Position numbers and translations under genes: made by a program. Source: Elizabethkingia meningoseptica_A (GTDB lineage: Bacteria; Bacteroidota; Bacteroidia; Flavobacteriales; Weeksellaceae). From it: a stretch of DNA of 64,000 nucleotides. Location of the stretch: positions 186,001 through 250,000 of the forward strand of contig NZ_JBJDLK010000005.1 of assembly GCF_045762675.1 (NCBI RefSeq), in the 5' to 3' direction. The notes beneath the pieces are model-generated. The model made no database searches. It saw nothing but the letters and a program-made list of their open reading frames with translations, and was not told the DNA's origin. Shown one piece after another: positions 27,162 through 35,631 of the stretch. Each line of letters starts with the position of its first letter. Position 1 is the first letter of the stretch.

Positions 27162-28403
27162 TTATTTGAAAACTTCGTTCATATAATTCACTTTGTCCTC
27201 TTCACTCGGTCTGTAATAAGCATTAAAGACTTCCAAACTCGTGTGTCCTGTGTAAGACATAATGACCTTGTCCGGAACTTTGTTGTTTTTCATTATAGTA
27301 ATGAAACTGCGTCGGGCAGTGTGAGACGAAATTCTTTCCCAAAATTCCGATTTTTTTTCAATCAATTCGTCGCCATACTTCATTGTTTTTTTTATTTCTT
27401 CATCAAATTCAAGTTCTTTAAAAACCTCCTTTATGTACTTGTTCATTTTCTGGTTGCTTAAAGAAGGTAGATTGTATTCGTATTTTTCCAAAATTGCTTT
27501 GGAAATACTATTTAATGGAATTGAAAGGTTTTTAGATTTGCTCTTTAAATCTATTACCCGAATGAAATCGTTTTGAATATCATCTTTTGAAATCCTGTTA
27601 TAATTCCCAAAACGCATTCCGGTCGTACAGCCGAAAACGAATAAATCCCTGACTTTTTCCAACTTCTTATTTTTGCTGAAATCGTGGTTGTATATGGCTT
27701 CAACCTGCTCCATATTCAAGGCTATTTCATCGGTTCTGAATTTTGGCGGTTTTTTGAAATTAATAAAGTCATTATTGTATGTGTATTTCTTATTCAAAGC
27801 CCAATATAAAAAAGTTTTGAGCAAACCAACGTCCCTATGTATGGTATTCGCAGAATGGTCTTTAATCTCTACACAATATTTCAAAAATTTATTATAAACC
27901 TTTTCATTGAAATTACCCAAAGTAATTTTTATCTTCTCATAATTCTGAAATTCTTCCAACAAATTTTTATTGTATTCATATCTGGTTTTTGTAGATTTTG
28001 AAATACCTTTTCCTGTATAGTCATTGTATTTTTCATCAATAAACTCATCATATTGTCTGAAAAAATCGTCTTTAATTTTTATTTTCTTGAACTCTTCGTC
28101 AAATCGAGTTCTCACGATATTTATATTCAGTTCCTCGTTCATATTTTTGTAACGATTAACCAGTTCCGCAAACAATGAACTATAACGGTCTAATTGCTTT
28201 TTTATGCTCCGATGATTTTCCGCTCTTTTTGTTCTGCCGTTCAAATCGTTGGGCAATCTGTTGTGAAAATCCCACTCTTCCGGCTTAATTTTTTCCCCTG
28301 TTGAATAAATGAAGTTCTTCTTTTCACGGTCAAAGTATGAGCGAAAATAAATAAGAGTTTCCTTTGTTGATTTAGGTTCTTTCAGTTTAAAGGTAAAATT
28401 CAT
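27162..28403 (-). CDS. int: Tyrosine recombinase (integrase) of the element
   Basis: The 413-residue recombinase starts at ATG 28403 (MNFTFKLKEPKSTKETLIYF); an upstream ATG at 28454 would add 17 residues encoded by the paired repeats. It has an arm-type N-domain, a SAM-like core-binding domain (about 115-220) and a catalytic domain with the Arg in FGCTTGMRFGNY, HTARRSF (HxxR), YTGHTS and a Tyr in AYYRPS. This is the phage/ICE integrase type common in Bacteroidota. It lies 137 bp from attR and reads toward the element interior. All key residues are present, so it is probably active. Confidence 0.93.
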   Translation of the reverse strand: MNFTFKLKEPKSTKETLIYFRSYFDREKKNFIYSTGEKIKPEEWDFHNRLPNDLNGRTKRAENHRSIKKQLDRYSSLFAELVNRYKNMNEELNINIVRTRFDEEFKKIKIKDDFFRQYDEFIDEKYNDYTGKGISKSTKTRYEYNKNLLEEFQNYEKIKITLGNFNEKVYNKFLKYCVEIKDHSANTIHRDVGLLKTFLYWALNKKYTYNNDFINFKKPPKFRTDEIALNMEQVEAIYNHDFSKNKKLEKVRDLFVFGCTTGMRFGNYNRISKDDIQNDFIRVIDLKSKSKNLSIPLNSISKAILEKYEYNLPSLSNQKMNKYIKEVFKELEFDEEIKKTMKYGDELIEKKSEFWERISSHTARRSFITIMKNNKVPDKVIMSYTGHTSLEVFNAYYRPSEEDKVNYMNEVFK

Positions 28404-28404
28404 A

Positions 28405-28426
28405 GGTGCTAAATTAGGTGCTAATA
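28405..28426. repeat. Paired GGTGCTAA repeats at the integrase start
   Basis: GGTGCTAAAT (28405-28414) and GGTGCTAATA (28417-28426), 12 bp apart, mirror the pair at 9536-9557. They directly precede the integrase ATG, so binding could also repress int. Confidence 0.45.
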
Positions 28427-28540
28427 TTTCTATATTTAAATATAAAAAAAACATATATTCACTAATGCAAATATATGTAAAATATTGATTATAAGTAATT
28501 TTATATATAAATACTGATAATAAAAATACTAAGGTTCATT

Positions 28541-28555
28541 TCCCTTCCTCTCTGC
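28541..28555 (+). repeat. Right attachment-site core (attR)
   Basis: An exact copy of the 15-bp tRNA-Ser tail found at 9477-9491. GGTTC lies 8 bp before it in both copies, so partial identity continues outward. The 85 bp between it and the integrase gap are AT-rich and hold an imperfect inverted repeat (28451-28478). Confidence 0.88.
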
Positions 28556-28560
28556 AAACA

Positions 28561-28592
28561 ACAAAAACCTACTAGTAATAGTAGGTTTTTGT
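28561..28592. terminator. Hairpin terminator after attR
   Basis: ACAAAAACCTACT (28561-28573) and AGTAGGTTTTTGT (28580-28592) form a perfect 13-bp stem with a 6-nt loop and T-rich right side. It lies 6 bp after attR, mirroring the arrangement at attL. The remaining stretch to 28782 is AT-rich and shows no gene. Confidence 0.75.
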
Positions 28593-28782
28593 TTTTATAA
28601 GCGCTTTAATTTATTTTTTTTCGTCATCAGCAAGAAGCATTTTCTACTGCAATATGATTTAGCATAATATAGTAGGATAATAATACTAAAGAATAACTTT
28701 ATAATCAAGTAAATTCTATATCAATATTAGCCTATATATCAGATAGCTAATGCATATTAGATATACTAAATTCCTTATATAC

Positions 28783-29403
28783 TTATTGGATGCTCTTTTT
28801 AAAATCTCTGAATAACCTATTATAGGTTTGATTTAGCTGGGAAATTTGTGAAGGGGCTACGGTAGAATAACTGACTCGTTTTAAAACAGAAATCGCCTCT
28901 CTAGTGTATATTAATTTTTTCCTATTTAAGTCATATAGTTGAAGAATAATATGATACTCTCTATAAAGATCATAATCAGAAACATCTTCAACCCTTATAA
29001 GGGGCTCTTTTTTGATGCTATAGCCACTATTATTTTTACCAAAAGTTCTAACGAGAATTAAGTAATCTGCATTTGATGTTTCTTTAATTCCATTTAGCAT
29101 ATTCTCATCAATATTAAGTTTTTTAATAAAAAAACTATTATCAAATTCCAAAAAGAAATTTGAGGGCTTGATTAAAAGATTATCTCCAACCAAATCCGTA
29201 AAACTTTGACTTATTTTGTGATTAAAATCCTCATCACTCGTTAATATGTTATTATTTACCAGGACATATTTTTTATCCTTATATATTTTAACTTTATTAT
29301 CTACACGTCCATCAAACAAATGATAACTTGCAGTAGTAACGCAGGATGACAAAAACACGAATATAGATAAATAACCAAGAATCAGCTTAAAACTCATAAT
29401 CAA
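28783..29403 (-). CDS. Putative lipoprotein (206 aa)
   Basis: The protein has a lipoprotein signal (LSIFVFLSSC, lipobox Cys at ~21; start ATG 29403 or 29397). It continues with an alpha/beta sequence lacking a known motif, including NADYLILVRTFGKNNSGYSI and YHIILQLYDLNRKKLIYTR. The shape resembles small outer-membrane-anchored proteins that measure or bind partners, but I do not recognise a family. It is the last of three minus-strand genes for surface proteins (28783-31825) and is 50 bp from the next. Confidence 0.7.
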   Translation of the reverse strand: MIMSFKLILGYLSIFVFLSSCVTTASYHLFDGRVDNKVKIYKDKKYVLVNNNILTSDEDFNHKISQSFTDLVGDNLLIKPSNFFLEFDNSFFIKKLNIDENMLNGIKETSNADYLILVRTFGKNNSGYSIKKEPLIRVEDVSDYDLYREYHIILQLYDLNRKKLIYTREAISVLKRVSYSTVAPSQISQLNQTYNRLFRDFKKSIQ

Positions 29404-29453
29404 TAATTATTATTTAACAAGGCTATTCAGTTTTGAATAGCCTTAATTAATAT

Positions 29454-30017
29454 TTACAATGCATAACCAAAAACCAGGCCTAATGTCGGATAAATTGAGC
29501 TATATTTTTCTCCAAAATTATAGCCATATCCCGCTCCAACATGATATCTAAAAAATAAACTTTTACCAAGTGGTAGCTGCTGTCCAAAATGTAATTCACT
29601 TAGCAGAACTTTCCCAATATCTTTATTACCATTAAAATTAAATTTAGACTGCAGTCCTATAAAACTTCCGGCATTATTAATTAAGGAATGGCCTCTGTTT
29701 TCTCTGGCCTCTCTATTAAAATAATACCGCGCCTGGCCTTTTAAAAAAATCCCTAAATACGATGTTCCGTTATCTGCCCATTTTATCCCTTTGGAGCCGT
29801 CTCTAAAATCATTTGCAGCGCCAACACCTGTACTGAAATCAATCAAAAATTTATTATTTAAAGGTAGTTCGTATCCTATAGCTATTTTATCTGCAAATAC
29901 CTCTACTTTAAAAAAATGTGTGAGGCTATTTTTATTTTGATCGCTTTGCTGTGCATATAACAACATTGTCGATAATAAAAAAATAGCGATAAAAGTATTT
30001 CTAATATTCATATTCAT
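29454..30017 (-). CDS. Secreted beta-barrel-like protein of unknown function (187 aa)
   Basis: A signal peptide (FIAIFLLSTMLLYAQQ) is followed by ~165 residues of alternating strands rich in Gly and aromatic residues (AIGYELPLNNKFLIDFSTGV, FLKGQARYYFNREAREN) and ending YPTLGLVFGYAL. The ending in an aromatic/aliphatic pair and the strand pattern suggest a small outer-membrane barrel. It starts 5 bp after the 600-aa lipoprotein gene, so the two form an operon. Confidence 0.68.
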   Translation of the reverse strand: MNMNIRNTFIAIFLLSTMLLYAQQSDQNKNSLTHFFKVEVFADKIAIGYELPLNNKFLIDFSTGVGAANDFRDGSKGIKWADNGTSYLGIFLKGQARYYFNREARENRGHSLINNAGSFIGLQSKFNFNGNKDIGKVLLSELHFGQQLPLGKSLFFRYHVGAGYGYNFGEKYSSIYPTLGLVFGYAL

Positions 30018-30022
30018 TTCTT

Positions 30023-31825
30023 TTATTGTTTAATTACCCTAAACTTTGAACCGCCCCATCTTCCATTATAATAGGCTCCGGCTTCAATGTCTACATCATA
30101 TTTTTGGGGTTTCTTCCAAGACATTTCAATATTTAATCTTTTGGGCAGCCATTTCCAATCTGTAAACTCAATCGTAGCACTTTCCAATTTAAATTGTTTT
30201 GGAATATTGAATTGTCTGGATGCTATCGCATTTCCATCAACTTTTACAATATCATTTGCAAAGGAATAAGAGACAACTTCACCTTCTTCATTTGGAGATG
30301 TCCCATTCATTGCCTTCTTTAATATTACCACGCCTGCTGGTAGTTTATCATTGCCCGGCGTATTTACTTTAGTGACATACTCTTTGTAAGCTTTCGCAGT
30401 AATATTTGCAATATCATAATCGGTAATTGATTGCTCTTTTCCAAGAACAGTAACAACAAACACCTTCTTAGGAGTTTTTCCAAATAAATCCTGAAAATTT
30501 ATTCTAATATCTGATATAAGAGATTTTTTGCTAGGAGTAACTAAACTACCTGCCTGGTTTGCTGCATTACGAATTTCTTCAAAAGAAGGCGAATAGGCTT
30601 CAACAGTCGAAGTTCCACTTCCTTTATCAATATAGACATTAGATAAGAAGGATGCTTTCTTTTCGGAAGAGCCATCAAGAATTTTTTCAATTTCGGATAT
30701 TGCTTCTTTGACTTCTTGAGAACCTATTTTTATTTGGATTTTTCTATCTCCCAATGTCATTTTAGCATCATTGATTTTAACATATACACTATTAGCATCC
30801 CTAGAAGAATACCACCCTAGCAATGTTTTTTGTTTAAACTTTGCTTGGGCAAATACATCAAAAAATATATAATAATCCTCGGCTGCAAAAATTGTCCGTA
30901 GTTTTCTTTTTGAGTCAAAGTAATACTCACAAGCATAGTTTCTACCAAAAATGTTATCTATCCAAGGCCTATCCGGTACGCAATTTTGATAGTGATTGGT
31001 ATCATATGGCATATTCTCCCAAGGCTTACCCGGAGTAATTGGCGGTGGTGGAGGTGGATAAATTGGCGGACTTTCTGGATTTTCCAAACATTTACTTGGA
31101 AATGCCCAACCAATATTACCTTTTGGAGGAATACAATCAGGATCATCAGATTCCCAGATTCCAGTCCCAAAATCATTAAAACTATCTCTTGGTGGCAGGT
31201 AGGCTTGTATTTTTGAATCTATCTGAGACAACCCTGTTGGCAAGGGGGCGCCGGTTGCGTTGAATGCCAAATAATTATTGAGGTATTCTTTATCTTCTTC
31301 ATCTACTATATAAAGACCGTCCACTGTGTATTTATAAACTCTGTTTTCTACAATCACTTCCCCTTCTGCATTAAGAATTGAAGCAAACCTGTCGTCACTA
31401 ATAAAGCTCTCATTATCAAAAGCATCTCCAAATATAGGATCTGTACTCGCAGTATAAACAGTTTTACCTACAGACGCTATTCTAACATTCTTATTTTTTA
31501 CTGCCACTTTCTGAAGAATGTCTTTCTTTTTTAATGTTAATGCATTGAACGTCTTTTCATCCACATTATCTTTGACTCTAAACGGGACAAATCCTTTATC
31601 ATAGAATCCGTCAATTCTGTTTGAGCTCGAATCATAGTTATTAATAAAGTCCTGGACATCACTTTTATCTTTAAAAGTAACCATATTAAGTTTTTGATTA
31701 AACCCAAAATCAGCAGTTCTAAAAGCAGGTTGTGATCTAGCATTAGGGTTAAGTAATTCGTCCCCTTGATTACAGCCTATAAGGCATGCGAGAAATAAAG
31801 AATAAAAAATAATTTTTAAATTCAT
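30023..31825 (-). CDS. Large putative lipoprotein with proline-rich linker (600 aa)
   Basis: Signal and lipobox are clear (YSLFLACLIGCNQGDELL, Cys18). The N-terminal ~190 residues look like a folded domain, followed by a linker IYPPPPPPITPGKPW (~253-267) and a cysteine-containing middle part (NCVPDRPWIDNIFGRNYACE). The C-terminal half is predicted to be strands and helices. No family recognised. It heads an operon with the small barrel-like protein. Similar large lipoproteins near mobile elements can be toxins or adhesins, but no motif supports that here. Confidence 0.65.
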   Translation of the reverse strand: MNLKIIFYSLFLACLIGCNQGDELLNPNARSQPAFRTADFGFNQKLNMVTFKDKSDVQDFINNYDSSSNRIDGFYDKGFVPFRVKDNVDEKTFNALTLKKKDILQKVAVKNKNVRIASVGKTVYTASTDPIFGDAFDNESFISDDRFASILNAEGEVIVENRVYKYTVDGLYIVDEEDKEYLNNYLAFNATGAPLPTGLSQIDSKIQAYLPPRDSFNDFGTGIWESDDPDCIPPKGNIGWAFPSKCLENPESPPIYPPPPPPITPGKPWENMPYDTNHYQNCVPDRPWIDNIFGRNYACEYYFDSKRKLRTIFAAEDYYIFFDVFAQAKFKQKTLLGWYSSRDANSVYVKINDAKMTLGDRKIQIKIGSQEVKEAISEIEKILDGSSEKKASFLSNVYIDKGSGTSTVEAYSPSFEEIRNAANQAGSLVTPSKKSLISDIRINFQDLFGKTPKKVFVVTVLGKEQSITDYDIANITAKAYKEYVTKVNTPGNDKLPAGVVILKKAMNGTSPNEEGEVVSYSFANDIVKVDGNAIASRQFNIPKQFKLESATIEFTDWKWLPKRLNIEMSWKKPQKYDVDIEAGAYYNGRWGGSKFRVIKQ

Positions 31826-32195
31826 AAGTGTATATTTTAAGTGTGTTTATTTGAACATATAATACTAGACAATAAGACTACATTATTTATTCTTATTAAG
31901 AATAAACTAAACATCTTATCAGTAAATGATTTTTTCTTCCTCTTTTACTTTATTGAATACAGGTCTGTCTATGGGGATTTGAAATCCTTTTGAAAAAGGA
32001 ATCAGAAGTAAAATATTTTTTCATAGGAATATTTTTATAATTTGGCTTTACCAATATATAAATAATCAGTAATATTTTCCAAAACTTAAAATATTTTTTT
32101 TAACCTTAGAGATAATAGGTTTGAGTATATTAAAACAATTGACTCCCAAACATGATTGAAGTAGCTATAAAAATTGCCCCAATCTGGTATTTTTT
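31826..32195. other. 370-bp intergenic region, no intact gene
   Basis: AT-rich DNA upstream of the 600-aa lipoprotein. A 28-codon minus-strand stretch around 31930-32020 reads like protein (LIPFSKGFQIPIDRPVFNKV) but has no start or context, so it may be gene debris. No promoter consensus stands out. Confidence 0.4.
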
Positions 32196-32488
32196 TTAGA
32201 GATCTAAGAACTCTACTGTACTGCGATAACCGGGATGGTAATAAGGCGTATATTTTATATAACCAATTACCTCCAATTGCTTGAAGTATTTATGATAGGT
32301 GGCAGTGTTCGGATACAAGATATTGTCATCAATCTGCTACGGCTTATATGTACGATTTTAATTTCTTTGTGTGTATAGGCAAGCAGGGCCAGTAACAGCA
32401 CAATGTGACAAGCATTTAACCTCGGATCAGCAGCTGCCGTTTTTAAAAAATTTAGCCAATCTTCTGCACTATTCATGACGTTCTTCAA
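32196..32488 (-). pseudogene. Frameshifted Bacteroidota HTH-type regulator
   Basis: The first ~55 residues (WLNFLKTAAADPRLN then ISRSRLMTIS) match a family of ~100-residue DNA-binding proteins of Bacteroidota mobile regions. The frame then goes wrong near 32328. In the other frame the family's second half continues (NTATYHKYFKQLEVIGYIKY then STVEFLDL) to a stop at 32196-32198. A single lost base in the T run at ATATCTTG explains this. The gene is therefore broken by one frameshift. It could be a sequencing error, but no assembly data are available here. Confidence 0.72.
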
Positions 32489-32849
32489 ATAATTTTAACA
32501 GATCGGCTTTAATATATAATTTCTAGTACGGCTATTTTACATTTTTATCAATGTACATCAACATGATAATATTATACTTTTAATCAGAAAAAATAGTATT
32601 ACGAAGATCTAGCTATGAGATAAGAGGAATTTTATACATTGTAGCAGTAACCGACAACCTCTATCTATTCTAAATCCAATACAAATATTAATTTCTGATA
32701 AAGACTCCCAAACGCTCATTATCCCCAACAGTAATAAACCTCAAACCAGAGATAAGCAACACCAAATCCTCCAGGCATTTTGGTTGCAACACGTATTTTA
32801 TTCCGTTTTTTATGAAGAAGTAGTACATTTGGCATCGCGTTAAAACAAT
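32489..32849. other. 360-bp intergenic region upstream of the AraC-type gene
   Basis: I see no intact gene. On the minus strand around 32690-32840 two frames each carry short protein-like pieces (HKKRNKIRVATKMPGGF and LRFITVGDNERLGVFIRN), consistent with another decayed gene. The region must also hold the promoter of the AraC-type gene, but no consensus was found. Confidence 0.4.
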
Positions 32850-33986
32850 ATGGACAGGTACAATTTTCTTCATCTCTTTTCCTCTATTGGGATTTTTATG
32901 GTGCTTTTGCTTGCCTTGTTTTTGATTACTGTAAAAACCAAGCACAGACTTTCAAATTGGCTTCTTGCTTTCTTTCTTTTTGCAAATGCTGTAGATGCAT
33001 TGAAATTTTTGATGCGGGATTTTCCGGTTAATTACATAAATCTCGAAGCATTTCGCTGGAGTATAAACTATTTGGTTTCAGCATCTTTTTATCTCTATGT
33101 ACTATCCGTTTGTTATGCGAACTTTCGATTAAAACCAAAACATTTATGGCACATTATTCCCTTTGTGGCATTCAATATGTATATGATGTGGGGCATCTAT
33201 TTTGTAGACAGAGCCTCGAAAATACAGTTTATAAATGGAATAGACAAAATGCCTTTAACACATTTTTTCTATATTCTTTTCGAGGTTCTGTTTCAGGTTT
33301 ATTTCATTGCTTCATTTCTGGTAATTAGAAAATCAAAAACAATCTATCTTGAGAATTATACAAACCCCAATATTTCAGTACTCAATGCACTTTACAGAAT
33401 AACAACGCTATATTATGTTTTACATTTTATTGTATTGATACGGTGGATTGTCACTTATTTTTTTGGTCATGGTGAAATTAGAGAATGGGTGGTTACTCTT
33501 GATGGTTTTTCGTTTTTAGTTTGTACCTGTTGGTATTTGTTTGTTGGATTAAATAAGCCTGAATTTTTCAGAGGAGTCAATGCACAGCTTGTGCCTATTG
33601 CGGATGTTGTACCAAAACAAAAAAGCAGTCCTTTACTTGTTGAAGAAAAGAATAGGGAAATCGAATCATTAAAAGAGTTTATGGTGGAAAAAGAACCTTA
33701 TCTGGATTCTTCGTTGACGATTCAGGATTTGGCAGAACAGTTAAAAATGCCTGTCAAAGATTTGTCTACCTTGATTAACTTGTACATGGATAAACATTTT
33801 TTCGATTTCGTCAATGAGTATCGAATTGAAAAAGCAATGCAAATCTTAAAAGATCCTTCTCAAAAACAACTGACTGTTTTGGAAATTTTGTACCAGGTTG
33901 GTTTTAATTCCAAATCTTCGTTTAATACTTCCTTCAAAAAATATACAGGAAAAACACCTACAGATTTTAGAAAACAAGCGCTGTAA
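32850..33986 (+). CDS. Membrane-anchored AraC-family regulator
   Basis: The 378-residue protein has about seven hydrophobic helices in its N-terminal two thirds (IGIFMVLLLALFLITV, FLVCTCWYLFVG). A C-terminal AraC-type double HTH follows (SLTIQDLAEQLKMPVKDLST, then VLEILYQVGFNSKSSFNTSF near 345-364). The closing motif YTGKTPTDFRK is typical. This 7TM-AraC layout is common in Bacteroidota, where it senses an envelope signal. It is 97 bp upstream of two serine hydrolase genes in the same direction and probably controls them. Confidence 0.85.
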   Translation: MDRYNFLHLFSSIGIFMVLLLALFLITVKTKHRLSNWLLAFFLFANAVDALKFLMRDFPVNYINLEAFRWSINYLVSASFYLYVLSVCYANFRLKPKHLWHIIPFVAFNMYMMWGIYFVDRASKIQFINGIDKMPLTHFFYILFEVLFQVYFIASFLVIRKSKTIYLENYTNPNISVLNALYRITTLYYVLHFIVLIRWIVTYFFGHGEIREWVVTLDGFSFLVCTCWYLFVGLNKPEFFRGVNAQLVPIADVVPKQKSSPLLVEEKNREIESLKEFMVEKEPYLDSSLTIQDLAEQLKMPVKDLSTLINLYMDKHFFDFVNEYRIEKAMQILKDPSQKQLTVLEILYQVGFNSKSSFNTSFKKYTGKTPTDFRKQAL

Positions 33987-34083
33987 AATCAAATTATTTG
34001 CTAAAAATGCGTTCGATTTTTTTTAATCGGTCGCGTCGTGAACCTTTTTGAGGCATATTTGCAGCAAAATAATTAAATCTAAA

Positions 34084-35616
34084 ATGAATTGCAATCCAAC
34101 AATTTTTAAAATCAAAAAAACAGGCCTTGTTTTTTTTCTGATTTTATCATGCTACACTTTTTCACAAAATGTAAACGAAAAAATCAAATCACTCGAAAAC
34201 AATCTGAATTCCTGGGACAAGACTAAAAATAAAAAATCGACGTTAAAAGAACGAATGAATTTTTACGAAGTAAATGCGGTAAGTATTGCTGTCGTTAAAG
34301 ATTATAAAATAGAATGGGTAAAAGCATATGGTTTCGCCGATGTGTCAGAGAAAAGATTGACCACTACGGAAACTCTTTTTCAGGCTGCTTCTATTAGTAA
34401 ATCTTTTAACAGTTTAGGTGTCTTGAAGTTGGCAGAAGAGCAAAAGTTAAATATAGATCATGATATTAATACTTATTTAAAAAAGTGGAAATTTCCTTAT
34501 GATTCGATTTCAAAAGGGAAAAAAATTACTATTGCGCAATTATTAAATCATACTGCTGGTCTTTCTGTTGGAGGTTTCGGAGGTTATGAGAAAGAGCAGG
34601 TCTTACCCAACATAACTCAAATTCTTGATGGTTTAAAGCCTGCTAATTCTAATGCGGTTCGTTCTGTTTTTGAACCAGGCTTAAAATTTCAGTATTCGGG
34701 TGGAGGGACTACAGTTTCTCAGTTAATTCTTGAAGATGTTACAGGGGAAAAGTATGAGAATTATATGTTTAAAAATGTATTAATACCATTAGGAATGACC
34801 CAAAGCTCTTTTAATCAGCCTCCTTCTGGGGACAAGAAAAATTTATTAGCAACGGGTTATCATGGGAACGTCGAGGTTGCAGGTAAATATCATATTTACC
34901 CGGAAAAAGCTGCTGCCGGTTTATGGACAAATCCGACAGATTTGGCAAAATATATTATTGAAACTCAATTGTCATTACAAGGGAAATCGAACAAAGTTCT
35001 TTCTAAAGAAATGTCTATAAAAAGGCTTGAAAATAATTTTGGGGTATTTACCAATGATTTTAATGGAACAAAATATTTTGGGCATAGCGGTGGTAATTAT
35101 GGATTTGTCTGCCACTACATTGGAAGTCTGGAAGATGGCAACGGTGTTGTTGTAATGACAAATGGTGTCAGTATGCAACTAATAAATGAAATTGTTTCGA
35201 GCATTGCAAGTTTAAATCAATGGAAAAACTTTCCGTTAGAACCCATAAAAGAATCGATTGCTTTAACGATTAAAAAAATAGCTAATATGAATATAGATAA
35301 GGGAATTGAACTTTACAAAAAATTGAAGCTAACAAAACCAAACGATTATAATTTTTCGAATAAAAGTGAATTAAACACGCTAGGCTATGAATTTTTAAGG
35401 AATAACAAAATAGAGGATGCCATTAAAATTTTCACCCTTAATATTAATGAATTTCCAAATTTACCAAATGCTTATGACAGTCGTGGTGAAGCTTATTTTA
35501 ATAAAAAGGATTACACATCATCTAAAGCCGATTATCAAAAAGTATTAGCGTTGGAACCAACCAATCAGAACGCAAAAGAAATGCTTTGCAAAATCGAAAA
35601 TATTTTAAAAAATTAA
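34084..35616 (+). CDS. Beta-lactamase-family serine hydrolase with TPR-like C-terminus
   Basis: The 510-residue protein starts at ATG 34084 (MNCNPTIFKIKKTGLVFFLI); the ATG 36 bp upstream is not preceded by coding-like sequence. A signal peptide leads to a class C beta-lactamase fold with Ser103-x-x-Lys106 (AASISKSF), a YSG motif (KFQYSGGGT) and GHSGGNYG as the third element. The C-terminal ~110 residues contain TPR-like helices (NAYDSRGEAYFNKKDYTSSK). These enzymes act as esterases, D-aminopeptidases or penicillin-binding-type hydrolases, and the substrate is not predictable. Only 15 bp separate it from its paralogue. Confidence 0.85.
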   Translation: MNCNPTIFKIKKTGLVFFLILSCYTFSQNVNEKIKSLENNLNSWDKTKNKKSTLKERMNFYEVNAVSIAVVKDYKIEWVKAYGFADVSEKRLTTTETLFQAASISKSFNSLGVLKLAEEQKLNIDHDINTYLKKWKFPYDSISKGKKITIAQLLNHTAGLSVGGFGGYEKEQVLPNITQILDGLKPANSNAVRSVFEPGLKFQYSGGGTTVSQLILEDVTGEKYENYMFKNVLIPLGMTQSSFNQPPSGDKKNLLATGYHGNVEVAGKYHIYPEKAAAGLWTNPTDLAKYIIETQLSLQGKSNKVLSKEMSIKRLENNFGVFTNDFNGTKYFGHSGGNYGFVCHYIGSLEDGNGVVVMTNGVSMQLINEIVSSIASLNQWKNFPLEPIKESIALTIKKIANMNIDKGIELYKKLKLTKPNDYNFSNKSELNTLGYEFLRNNKIEDAIKIFTLNINEFPNLPNAYDSRGEAYFNKKDYTSSKADYQKVLALEPTNQNAKEMLCKIENILKN

Positions 35617-35631
35617 TAGAACTAAACCTTT

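Larger units (their letters stand above)
9477..28555. mobile_element. Integrative mobilizable element at tRNA-Ser, about 19.06 kb
   Basis: The element is bounded by a perfect 15-bp direct repeat, TCCCTTCCTCTCTGC, at 9477-9491 (tRNA 3' end) and 28541-28555. A looser match extends 8 bp further out on the 5' side. The tyrosine recombinase lies next to the right repeat and every gene inside is on the minus strand. The order from the right is int, unknown, HTH, helicase, primase, relaxase, then type I restriction-modification and a four-gene ATPase/nuclease operon. There is a relaxase but no type IV secretion gene, which suggests mobilization by a helper rather than self-transfer. Both ends are followed by a hairpin terminator. 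Confidence 0.9.

Noticed and set aside
9477..28555. Calling the element a self-transmissible ICE
   Set aside because: No type IV secretion or coupling-protein gene is present; only a relaxase, so mobilizable is the better term.
30841..31216. Overlapping small frames inside the 600-aa lipoprotein gene
   Set aside because: They are shadows of its proline-rich segment.
31930..32020. Protein-like minus-strand stretch with FQIPIDRPVFNKV
   Set aside because: No start codon or recognisable family; too short to support a gene.
32688..32945. 85-codon minus-strand frame before the AraC-type gene
   Set aside because: It overlaps the start of an intact regulator and has no clear family; parts look like gene debris only.
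34048..34083. Twelve-codon upstream extension of the first serine hydrolase
   Set aside because: The signal peptide is well formed from ATG 34084, and the extension is not conserved-looking.
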